Below are positions 35,901 to 47,900 of a DNA stretch of 64,000 nucleotides, in pieces (position 1 is the stretch's first letter; each line of letters starts with the position of its first letter). The notes under the pieces are model-generated. The model searched no databases, was not told the DNA's origin, and saw only the letters and a list, made by a program, of their open reading frames with translations. The DNA comes from Micromussa lordhowensis (Eukaryota > Cnidaria > Anthozoa > Scleractinia > Lobophylliidae): NCBI GenBank assembly GCA_964020085.1, contig OZ026595.1:14676314-14740313 (forward strand), written 5' to 3'. The position numbers and the translations under genes are program-made.

Positions 35901-38900
35901 GAATTTTGTCATAACATTGTCCAAGTAGCTGTGGATCCACAAGGTGATAGTCGAGTGGATCCGCAGACTTCTTAAGTGTAGAATCCAATAATATGACAAC
36001 CATTGTTATATTTTCTGATTCTACATTTAATTAGCTTTAATACAACGATATAAAGCAGCGCACAAAGAAAGTAATTAAAACAATATTTTACCCTCGCTTT
36101 GCTCATTCATAAAACATTGTTTTTATCACTCAAAAATTACATTCATATCTTCCTGTCTCTTCATTATATCCTCTACATATTATTAGTAAGTAACCTGTTT
36201 TAACCTGGCCATTTGTATGACAGGAAAGTCTTCATGACTGTGTAAAGCCTTTCTCATTGAAGAAAATAAATGGAATATCATTTCTGGTGAGGAGAGTTAA
36301 ATATATTGATTAGTTTCTTAAGTATGGTTCACTCAAAAGTAATTAAAGTACATTGTGTAGTTGTGGTGTATAAACCTGTTATATACATGTACTGTAATTC
36401 AGAATTAATTTTCACCACAACCTGACATCTATTAACCCATTGACCCCCGTGCCGGCCGTAACCGACCCTAACAAGCCTTGGCCTTTCTTCCACTTCTGAT
36501 GTCATCACTTTTGGCCAAACTTGGCGTTATCTATACTCAACTTCTGCAGGAGGAAAAGATCTTTGCATTGATACTCAGATCAGAGTGATCGACCTAATTG
36601 TAGCTACAGCAGTTAAGTTGTGCGCGCGCGATGTAAGACACTTGAAGCGACGCGCGCTTCTGCAACAATTTGCACACGCAACATTGCGCAAGTTTTCAAC
36701 AGGTTTCTTATTTAAGCTGTTTTAACGCTCAATCACTACTCTTTGTATCCTTAAGAGTACTATTTAAAGTTATTGGAAGTTTCTTTAAACTTGTATTTAG
36801 TTATTTAAGGCCTTTTCATGCGTATTTAATTATTTCACATGTACGTTACCTTTGTTTCTAGATCTTTCTAGTAAGTTCTTTGGTGTCGCGAAAACTCACG
36901 CGTAAGCGCCGCGACACCCAGCTAGCGTTACAAAAGATTAGTTTTTTGTTAGCAAGATCAGTTGACGCAAGATCTGTTAATTCACTGCAAGTTGACAAGT
37001 TTCTCCAAGTTTATCATTGTTCTGGTGATCAAGGCAGCACCAAGGTAATTATTTGTACGCTATTTTAGTTTGTTTGTGAAAGCGGTTTGTATCTTTACTC
37101 GTTTAAGTTCAGTTTCATCGCTTATGAATTGTAAATTAATTATTTTAGACTTAAGGTTTCAGATAAGTCAAGTTGTATACAACATCAAACTAGAAAATTA
37201 TTTTGTCACGTTACGTGGCCTCTCAGTATCAAAGTATTAAGATTTAAGAAGAAGTTATTTAAGTATTTAAGTAATATCAAGACTTGCTGATTAAGAATGT
37301 CTAACTCAGGAAGTCAAGTAGTAGATTTAGTTAACCAAGAAGAGTTATCGAGTTCTGTACAGGCAGAGCATGCGGTTAAGGTAAATAGTGATGAAGTCGA
37401 TAACAATAACGTAGGCGTGGTCCAGGAGCAGTTGGAGCCCGAACTGCGAATTACTAGGGTTCGAACACTCACCGAAAAGGGCCAAGCCTATGAAGAGCAA
37501 CGCCAAAGGGAGCATGAGAAGGATGAAGATCAGCTCATTAAGAAATTTCACGAAGCGTACGACGCATGGAAAACGCAAGCAACAGATATCGAGTTGTCCA
37601 TGGCTAAACAGTTGCCGTCGTCGCAAGTAGAAAAGGAAGAAGCGATTCTCCGTTTGAAGGATTTCCGCGACAAAACTGAGAAGATATACGATAAATTACG
37701 AAATGATCGAGCTCCAGGACAAGAAATTTGTCAAAAAATGGACGTATGCGATGCGCTGACTCAAACACTGGAAGGGAAATCCATCAGAAGCGATACAGCT
37801 GCGTCACGCAACGAAGAAGATAGAAGATCTGTCCGAAGTAGATCGAGCAAGGCACCCACAAGGTCAGGTCGGTCGAGAACCAGTCGGTCCTCAAAGGCAC
37901 CTTCTCTTATCGATTTAAAGAAAGCCGATGCTGCTGCAGAACTGGCTGCAAGGGAAGTCGAATTTAACGCCCTTCAAGAACAAACGAAACATAAGGAAGC
38001 CACTGCAAGAATTGAAGCAGAACTAGCGCAGAGAAAACTGGAGTTGGAGCAAATGGAAGCTAAGAAGCAAATAGAAATAGCAAGAGCGAAGCTAAAGGTG
38101 TACCAAGGAGTCGAAGAATTCGAGGACGATATGGACTCCGTTGAAGATGATCATTTGGACAAAATCCATATAGACCTTGAGACAGAAGCAGCGTCCTTAA
38201 TTCCGCCCCAAGAACCAAGGCAAATTCAACAGCGCAGTCCGCTCAACAGTCTCAGGACGTACACCAGTTTCCCGTAGAAAGTGAAACCACCCTTCCCGTA
38301 TACGGTCAAGTTCAATCGCAAGCGCCATTAGCGAACGTAGATACTGTCACCTCGATTGTCACAGCGATAGCTGATTCTTTCAGCATGAGTCGACTCCCAG
38401 CACCTGAACCGACCATCTTCAGCGGTGAGCCCATCCTTTATCCAGATTGGAAGTCGTCCTTTCATGCCCTCATACACGGAAAGCACTTACCGTCAAGTGA
38501 TAAGATGTATTATTTGAAACGATACGTGAGTGGATCTGCCAAAGAAGCTATTAACGGACTCCTGCAAAGTTCATCAGAAGCCTACGAACGAGCGTGGAAC
38601 ATTCTAGATGAGAGGTTTGGTCACCCGTTCATAGTAACAAATGCGTACAGAGACAAGCTACGAAAATGGCCCAAGATCGGTATGAAAGATCACCAGGGCC
38701 TCAGAAGATTTGCTGATTTCCTAACAAGTGTGGAAACTGCTATGCAACTAATCGAGAATCTAAACGTCTTAAATGACTACATGGAAAACCAGAAGCTACT
38801 AACCAAATTACCAGAGTGGCTGGTTTCACGGTGGAAGAAGAATGAAAGAAGAAAAGAAGTACCCAGATTTCAATACCTTCACAACCTTCATCTGTGCTGA

Positions 38901-41900
38901 AGCAGATCTCTTATGCAATCCTATTTCGTCGTGCCACGCTGTGAAGGAGGTGGAAAAGGCAACAGACAGCACTCACCAGGAACCAAAACCGAATTACGAA
39001 GCCAAAAAGTCTGTTCATAACACCCAGACGATGGAAGAAAGTTCAAATGAGTCAAACAGAACCTCAAAGCAGCAACCGCAGTGTTTATTCTGCAAAAAGA
39101 CTGACCATCTGTTGAATGCTTGCGCAAGGTTTAAGGGAGAGACACGCGAACAGAAAATGAATTTTGTCAAGAAAAACAGCCTTTGTTTCGGATGCCTGAG
39201 AAAGGGTCACATGTCTAGTGATTGTAAGAAGAGGCTGACCTGTGCGACCTGTAACAAGCATCACCCCACCTGTCTTCACGAAGAAAGATATCCTAAGAAG
39301 CCAGAAGAAAAGAAGAGAAGTGAAGAACAGGAATCCACCAGTGTTCGCAAGACTACCTCGTGTACATCGCAAGGCGCCTCCAGTGTCAGCACCTCTATGA
39401 TAGTTCCTGTGTGGCTGTCATCATTATCGAAGCCCGGCAAAGAAGTTTTGGTTTACGCAATTTTGGACACGCAGAGCGATGCTACGTTTATCCTAAAAGA
39501 AACCTGCGACGAGCTTGGTGCAGAAACACAACCAACGAAGTTTCGACTTAGCACCATCACAAGCCAAGACTCAGTCGTCGAGAGCCAAAGAGTCTCAAGC
39601 CTTCAAGTAAGAGGATATAATTCCGACGTCAAGATTCATATCCCAGTTGCTTTTACAAGTACGTCTATTCCCGCCGATGAAGAACACATCCCTACTAAGG
39701 AAATAGCTAAGAACTGGGGACACTTGAGACCGATTGAAGACAAAATACACGACTTATTCGACTGCAATGTTGGGTTGCTCATTGGATAAGACTGCTCGCA
39801 AGCGTTGACCCCAAGAGAAGTTCTTGCTGGTGGCACTAACGAACCGTATGGCATCAAAACCGATCTTGGATGGAGTATCGTTGGTGGAAGTAATGCAAGG
39901 AGTGATCGGTCCCTTTGCCACAGGGTTGCAGTAAGGGAAATACCCATTGTAACGATGACTGACATTCTTCGAGTCCTTGAGTCACATTTTCAGGGAGCTA
40001 AGGATGATAAGAAGACTTCTCAAGAGGATCTTAATTTCCTAAAGATTATGGAAGAAGGAATTGAGAAGACTGGAAACGGTCACTATGAAATGCCACTACC
40101 ATTCAAGGATCAGCCCTTGACTAGAAGGGGAGTGTTGGCAACTGTAGCTTCAGTTTACGATCCCCTTGGATTTCTGGCTCCCTTAGTCTTAAGAGCAAAG
40201 AAGATATTACAAGAAATATGCAGCAGGGGTGTCAGCTGGGACGAATCGCTGCCTGAAGAAGTTCGGCCAAGGTGGGAGCGTTGGAAACGCGACCTTCTAC
40301 GCCTGAATGAACTACAAATTCCAAGATGTTTTGAGCCGAAGGTCCGCTAAATGGCAAGAAGACCTACAGTGTATGAATTACACAATTTTGCTGACGCAAG
40401 CACATGTGGATACGGACAATGCTCCTATTTAAGAGTTAAAGATGAAGATGAAAACATGCATGTCTCATTGGTAATGGGAAAGTCCCACAACACTCCAACG
40501 AAGATTACTACGATACCAAGATTGGAGCTTACCGCTGCAGTTGTTTCAGCAAAGATTGCTGTGATGGCTCAAGAAGAATTAAATTATGCTAATCTGAAGC
40601 AGTACTTGTGGACGGATTCCAAGGTAGTACTTGGCTACATCAACAACGACGCCAAACAATTCCATACGTTTGTTGCCAACAGAGTACAAGTAATCAGGTC
40701 TAACACTGACACCAAAGAATGGCGATACATCGACACAAAGAGCAATCCAGCAGATCATGCCTCCAGAGGCTTAAATGCAGAAGAATTAATGAAATCCAAT
40801 TAGTTCAGTGGACCTGCATTCCTGTGGGAGAAAGAAATCCCGTCTTGCGAAGAGGAGATTCCCGACATTCAAATCGGAGACCCTGAAGTTAAGGCCACTG
40901 TACGTGCGGCAACGGTCAAAGAATCCTTCAATCTCATTGACTGCATATCAAGATGTTCTAGCTGGACAAAGGCACTGGGAGTGGTTTCATACCTTAAGAG
41001 ACCTTTCAAGAAGAACAAGCCGAAGACAGTCGCCACAACAGTAGCTGAACGACAAGATGCTGAAAGGCATATCTTCAAAGAGATACAACGCACAGCTTTC
41101 AAGAATGAAGCTATAAGTTTAAGTCACGAGGAACAGAACGCCAAGATTTCAAGGCAAAGTTCCCTCCTAAAGTTGGACCCTTTCGTCGATAAACGGAGAC
41201 GATAAGAGTTGCCGGAAGGCGTGGACTAAGAGAAGATTTCATGTCTTGTTCAGAAGGTTCAAAAATTTTACTTGAAATTATTCATGATTACTATTTCTCC
41301 TTTTGAAAATCATCAATAATTTGGTGGGAGTGTAGCTACAGCAGTTAAGTTGTGCGCGCGCGATGTAAGACACTTGAAGCGACACGCGCTTCTGCAACAA
41401 TTTGCACGCGCAACATTGCGCAAGTTTTCAACAGGTTTCTTATTTAAGCTGTTTAACGCTCAATCACTACTCTTTGTATCCTTAAGAGTACTATTTAAAG
41501 TTATTGGAAGTTTCTTTAAACTTGTATTTAGTTATTTAAGGCCTTTTCATGCGTATTTAATTATTTCGCGTGTACGTTACCTTTGTTTCTAGATCTTTCT
41601 AGTAAGTTCTTTGGTGTCGCAAAAACTCCCGCGTAAGGCCGCGACACCCAACAAGCGTTATAAAAGATTAGTTTTTCGTTAGCAAGATCAGTTGACGCAA
41701 GATCTGTTAAATCGCCGCAAGTTGACAAGTTTATCATTGTTCTGGTGATCAAGGCAGCACCAAGGTAATTATTTGTACGCTATTTTAGTTTGTTTATGAA
41801 AGCGGTTTGTATCTTTACTCGTTTAAGTTCAGTTTCATCGCTTATGAATTGTACATTTAGACTTAAGGTTTCAGATAAGTCAAGTTGTATACGACATCGT

Positions 41901-44900
41901 TTTACCGTTATTTGTGAATTTATCTTAAGTTTTCTCCTTTCACTTTAATTTGTAATTTTCGAAGCAGATGAAACATATTTATATCCTGTTATTTTCGCAA
42001 GCTAATTTTCAATTTATTTGTATCTTTTATTTTAGTTCTCACGGTGTTTATAGAGTTTTTAAGGAATTTAATAAACAGCAGTTTGTGAACTGACGTCTAA
42101 CCAAATCACTGGAGCAGTACTAATGGCGCCTGAGATATGCATAAAAATGCTCAAAAGGTTGAGTGAAAAAATCAGTGCAAAACTTCCTGCCACTGCACGT
42201 GGCTTCTCCAGGGTAAAAATTGCCTGTCTTGATGACGTTTTCTTGAAAGTTTTTTTAACTGCAAGCAAGCCCAGTAGAAGGTCAATCACTGCAGCCAAAA
42301 GAAAAGTAAAGTAGAAAAAGGAAGGGCAAAAGAAAAAATTAAAAAAATCGAAAAGCCTAAAGATGTAGGTCACTTTCTCCACCAAAAACAAATTCAAAAA
42401 AATTTCAAAATTTTGATTTCTGCGCATACCCGAGCCAAAGTGTTGCAAATCGCGATGCTGGGGCCAAGAAGAACAAGCTGTCATGCCGTAAATGCGTTTT
42501 TGACTAGATCGAAGCTAATTTGGCCAATCTCCAGCCTGAAAAACACCCAAATGTCCAAAAAACGCATTCTTGGCAAAAAGCGCCGGGGGTCAATGGGTTA
42601 AACATTGTCAGTAATCTAATACACTCTGTATATAGAATTTGTAACTCAAAGTCTAAACTTTTTATTCCTGACTTACAGTAGCGCTCAAATGTAAGTTACC
42701 ACCTCTTGTGTTGTTTCTCGCGAGACGAGTCTCGTTTCCTGCGAGACGAGTCTCGTTTCTCGAGAGCAAACTTTTCCCAGTCAAAGGCGTTGTGGCTTCA
42801 TTTTGTGAATAAAAAGTTATTGTAGATTACGTGTTCGAAGCGTGGCTTCGCATGTGTGAATACTAGAACCAAATACAAAGTCAATCGAGGCTTCGTGTTC
42901 AAAAGCGTTGTGACTTCACTTTGTGAATAAAAAGTTATCGTAGATTACGTGTTCGAAGCGTGGCTTCGCATGTGTGAATACTAGAACCAAATACAAAGTC
43001 AATCAAGGCTTCCTGTTCAAAAGTGTTGTGACTTCACTTTGTGAATAAAAAGTTAACGTAGATTACGTGTTCGAAGCGTGGCTTCGTATGTGAATACGCG
43101 ACCCAAATAACTATAAATCGAGGCTTTGTGTTCAACAACCGAAGCGGTACTTGCAGTGCACTTGCGAGAAATTTCTCGTTTCTCGCGAGACAGTTCTCGT
43201 TTCCTGCAAGACGAGTCTCGTTTCTCGCGAGACGAGTCTCGTTTCTCGCAAGGCGAGTCTCGTTTCTCGCAAGACGAGTCTCGTTTCTCATGAGACAAGT
43301 CTCGTTTCTCGCGAGATGGTGGTAACTTACATTTGAGCGGTACTGTATTATTCCATTATTCCTGTTTATTCAGACACTGCAGAGACTATTTTAAAGTGGT
43401 ACCTAGGGCTAAAAAAGACTGCAAATTAACAACACTATTTCTTTATCTAACAGAAAGGGCAAAAGGTGATTCCTCAGAAATCAACATTGTTGAGCAAGTG
43501 TTATGAAACTTTCCCTGAATGTTCTGTTTCCAAAAAGTACAATGTGAAAGATTCAGTAGGTTGCCATGCTCTTTGAAGGGATCATGATCATGTTACATCT
43601 TGTATGTGGAAAAAACTTGCTAGGTAGAAAGTCTCTAGCACATGTAATGATGTAATATACATGTATAATGTAAGGAACAATCACACATTCAATTTTAGGA
43701 CAGAAAACATTTCTGGAGTTGTTGTTTTCAGATCATAATTTGCATTCTCGAGTTATGGTCATGTGTATGTTTTTATGTAGCTATTAATTAATTTAAAATA
43801 ATTACCTTTTTGTTCTTCAGAACCATCTTTTTCAAATTTTAGTTTAAAGAGGATTACAGTACTTGCACACCAAAATCATGTAATAAAATACAATTAGGTC
43901 ACCATGCTAGGTAAAAGAACCATTTATTTTACCGTCAAGCTTAGTTTGAAGGAAATCTCTTGACATGGTGTCTGTGCACATGCTTGTGTGAAAACCAAAT
44001 GACTTGAAATTGTATGAAGTAGGGATGCACAATGCAATTCTGAGGAATCACCGTACATGTAAATGTCAACGTGAGACTTTTATAACATTTTGAGCTACTG
44101 ATAGGTTGATGACACAGAGAATTAACTCTGAAGTGTAAATTTAAGTGCTAAATAAACCCGTAACGGTAGATCTAATCCGGAGGTCGTGGGTTCGATTCCC
44201 ACCGAGGTCAAAAGATTTTTTCTTTACCTTGTGTGGTTCCCTGATTCCCTTTACTAGGGCTAACGCCCAGTGGGTTATTCACGGGTTTATTTAGCACTTC
44301 ATTTACACTTCAGAGTTAATTCTCTGTGTCATCATTTGTGTTCTTAGTGCTACGCGGCACAACATTCATATGTACCCTTACTTTCTCTTCGCCGCGATTC
44401 ACCATCTAAATCGTCCCCGACTTTCTCTGTCCGACCTCGTAGCTCAGTTGGCAGAGTAACGGTAGATCTAATCCGGAGGTCGTGGGTTCGATTCCCACCG
44501 AGGTCAAAAGATTTTTTCTTTACCTCGTGTGGTTCCCTGATTCCCTTTACTAGGGCTAACGCCCAGTGGGTTATTCATGGGTTTATTTAGCACTTAAATT
44601 TACACTTCAGAGTTAATTCTCTGTGTCATCATTTGTGTTCTTAGTGCTACGCGGCACAACATTCATATGTACCCTTACTGATAGGTTGACTGTTTTGAGC
44701 CATTTTGTTGATATCATTGTGATTTTGTTCCTAACCTTGAACTTGCAGAACTTATCAGAGTATGATATCAAGTCGCTTCGCATATCACAGGAGAGTAAGA
44801 GGTAAACAAATGTTAAATTTTATTGGTTGCCATGTTTCTTAGACATTAAATAAATCCAAGAAGTGAATTGAAAGTTAATTTTTTTCCTCTAATATATTTT

Positions 44901-47900
44901 TCATTTATTTGTTACAGAAAACTGGCAAAAGTGCTCAAAAAGATAAAAGCAAAGAGAAGAAATGTCTGTAGAAGGTAATTTGGACTTTAAGTGGCCTTTA
45001 CTATTTATCATGAATACTGTGCATTACTAATGGAGATGAATTGACTTATTATGGAGCTTCTGTTGACAGAAGTGCACTTGAGCCACTTGCCAAAGCAACC
45101 TGAAGACAGTGTTTACTGTAAATAGTCTTGTCTCCTATATATTGGCCATCCATCAGGCAAATTGCAGTTTCTCTGCATTGTTAATAAATTGTGGCTTGTC
45201 TTAGGTAACCGGTAATCAGTTAAAAACTTTAATTGTCAGAAGAAACTATCTTTGTCCTATTTCATCTTTTAATGTCCGCTTGAGCATTTTGCTGTTCAGG
45301 GCCGGGTTATTAAAGCCCGGTTAAGCTAACCCAGGGTTAGAATGAGTCTTGTATGAAAATATAACTAATAAAAGTGGATATAAAAACAATAACAACCAAG
45401 GTTACCTAAAAATCTATGATCAGAACTTCATTTAGAACTGAACTTCAAGACAAGCAGACTCCAAACTCTGCACCAAAATGTACTTAACAGCTGATCCACT
45501 ATCCACTGTATTTCCACAGTCTGCAAACCTGCTTAAATTTTATTGCAAACGTCCACAATCCCTGTGCTTTTTTAAGACCAAATCCATCAATCTGCAAACC
45601 TATTCACCCTAGCTCCCTCATAACACTTTGTCTAGCACTAGATCTCTTGTTACTTTAAAAAAAGTTTCAAAGCCTCTTTCTAACACATTTATTTTGGGTT
45701 CCCGGAACTTAAAAACGGAATCATTTATTAGCTTTTTTGTTGATTACAAGAAGTTAACCTGATATAAGCCTGCGATCCAATCAAAAACCAGCACTTGGTC
45801 AGCTCTAAACTTGAGCCCACAATATAGTCATGCAATACTGGCCAGCGGATGTCCAATATCAAAGAAGTACGCCATGAATCAAGGCTGCAAGTAGTCTCGG
45901 TCAACCTACTATTTGAAGTATGGCTGCCGCGCCATGTTGCGCAAGTCTGTTGTTGTCATGTGCATGCGCCCAGGAGCAATACCGCTAGCCATGATGTCTA
46001 TGAGAAAATCAATTCATGGGCTTCCTTTTCTTTCTTATAATATACTTATCCTTAGGTTAAGTTTCAATCCTGTGTTAGCGTTAATTGACTTCCAAACAAC
46101 CCAGTCCTAATTACAGTAAGTTAACCTGGTTTGAGCCTGCCATCCAATTGAAAAAACGGTACTTGAGCAGTGGTCAACCTGAAAAAACATGTGACCTCAA
46201 TAAGCTCTTAACTTGAGCCCACAATATGGTCACATGATACTAGTCAGCAGATACCTTGTTTTGACAGGTGTCCATTGACCATAACATGGATGTCCAATAT
46301 CAAAGATGTACGCTGTAAAGCAAGGCTACATGTCATGTTGCATGGCATTGTCGTTATCGTCGTAGTGCGTCTCTGCCCTTGAGCAATACCGCTAGTCATT
46401 TTTACCATGAGAAAAATGATTCATGTGTTCCTATGAGTATGATTGGGGCTCCGCTTGGCAGCCCTTTGGGCTGCTGGAGCTCTGCTATAAATATATCTTG
46501 TATATCTTATTATTTTATTGCTTCATTTGAGAGAATAATATTGTTTTATTGTTATTTGTTTTCCCTGTTTATTGAATTTCTGATTAAGTTGTGAGTTACT
46601 ATTTTCAGATTTGATGGGGAAACATCAAGGATTGAAGAGCAAAGAAAACCTTCCTCTGTACCAGCACATGTACTTGATGACCCTCACGAAGATGGTATTT
46701 GTCTGATAAAAATGTTTTAATTATTTTCAATTATTTTCATGTCACATGAAATACAAAGAGAGATATCAAGTCAGCTGTCTTAAATGCTTTGCTTCAGAGG
46801 CTGCTTGGCCATTGTGATTTGGGACATAATTAGTCAATGGCTGAATTTATACTGTCTAGAAACAAGCTATCCATCTAGTTGGATAATTTGTCTAGGTAGA
46901 AATCCGAAGATGAATTTTCACGGATACAGGTTTTAGACTGTGTGGACGCCTGGCAAGAGAATCAAAAACCATATGACAGAACCCATAGCGTTGTTGATGA
47001 ACTAAGCAAGAAGACAAGAATTAAATATAGCAGTACACTGTATATCAGAGTCAAATATCCTCTGTCAAGCGTATGCCAGAGTCGGAAAAAAGGCTTGATA
47101 AAAAACCTCACATTACCCTTTTCTCTTGCCAATCCCGTCCTAGGAAAACAATAAGTCGAGATGAGATGAGAAGCAAGAAATGGTGGGAGGATGGCCCTCA
47201 AAACTGGTCGGAGTCGGAGTTGAAGAAAAGATTTTGAGTTAATCAACACACCTTTCATTTTGAATAATGCTTCATAATTCATCTTCGGACAGAAATTTAT
47301 ATCTAGACAAGTTATCTGCCTTGGACAGATAATTTGTCTCTAGTATAAAGTCAGCCAAGAAAACTTCAAGAAAAAGACAGATTCTTGGAACATTTATTTA
47401 TTAACGTGACACAGCTGTCTAGGAAAGTTGATCAATACTATAAAAAAATTGAATCAAAGTAAGTTAACCCATGTTAGTAATGCAATTTCTGGGCAAGAAA
47501 AATCTTGGTGAGTCAATGAAGTCAGTTATTCCTGAATTCAATTTAGTCTTCCAAGGATATTGCAGTTACTATGAAATTACTCCCAGGTGATTTAAGTACA
47601 ATGTAGCCAGAGTGGACAGACAAGGGTGTTAATTAATGCAAGCTTAATTCAATCCATCCAATTCAGTATTTCATTTTTCTGAATTAAAGAACTTGAAGGT
47701 CATATGTAATATAATTAATTTATAAATGTAAATTGGTAGTCAATTGTGGGAACTTATCTCAGCAGAAAGTGATGGCTGGTCTACTGATGAATTCTCTGAT
47801 GATCCTGATGAGGATGATGAGGTTTACTGAACTCTTTTTTTGTCAATTATATGTAGCTGAATTTATGAGCATATTAATTTATACTTTTTACATACTACAA

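Larger units (their letters stand above)
36599..42099 (+). mobile_element. BEL/Pao LTR retrotransposon, deleted and decayed
   Basis: Two similar LTRs (36599 and 41331, both starting TGTAGCTACAGCAGTTAAG) flank gag, protease and RNase H coding pieces in BEL order. The reverse transcriptase domain is missing between MPLPFKDQP and TRRGVLA, and the integrase core is missing before the 3' LTR. Frameshifts lie near 38240 and 38840, with in-frame stops at about 39787 and 40348. A purine-rich GGTGGGAG precedes the 3' LTR. The host-site flanks are CTAAT on the left and CTAAC on the right, a possible imperfect target duplication. It lies in sense orientation in LCP2-like intron 2. Confidence 0.85.
36436..42597. 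mobile_element. TTAA-type (piggyBac-like) MITE, split by a BEL element
   Basis: The ends CCCATTGACCCCCG (36436) and CGGGGGTCAATGGG (42597) are perfect inverted repeats bordered by TTAA (36432-36435 and 42598-42601). The left part is 36436-36598 and the right part about 42100-42597. Its sequence parallels the intact copy at 49160-49752 on both sides of the insertion. Confidence 0.8.
42676..43345. mobile_element. Mariner-like MITE filled with satellite repeats
   Basis: The ends CAGTAGCGCTCAAATGTAAG and CTTACATTTGAGCGGTACTG are inverted repeats that continue to GTTACCACC/GGTGGTAAC, with TA on each side (42674-42675 and 43346-43347). The interior has three 118-bp tandem units (from about 42781) and a palindromic 21-bp minisatellite. 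No transposase. Confidence 0.8.

Noticed and set aside
35407..36003. Possible minus-strand gene fragments
   Set aside because: Three overlapping short frames with plausible composition but no domain, no clear splice sites and no retroelement signature.
42781..43135. CRISPR-like array
   Set aside because: A 118-bp satellite with contiguous units and no unique spacers, inside a eukaryotic MITE.
43034..43336. Repetitive Arg/Glu/Leu/Ser-rich frames
   Set aside because: Produced by the 21-bp palindromic minisatellite; all frames on both strands are repetitive.
44433..44505. Functional tRNA gene
   Set aside because: Acceptor and T arms pair perfectly, but the anticodon stem does not, and the sequence is repeated inside a SINE with a target duplication.
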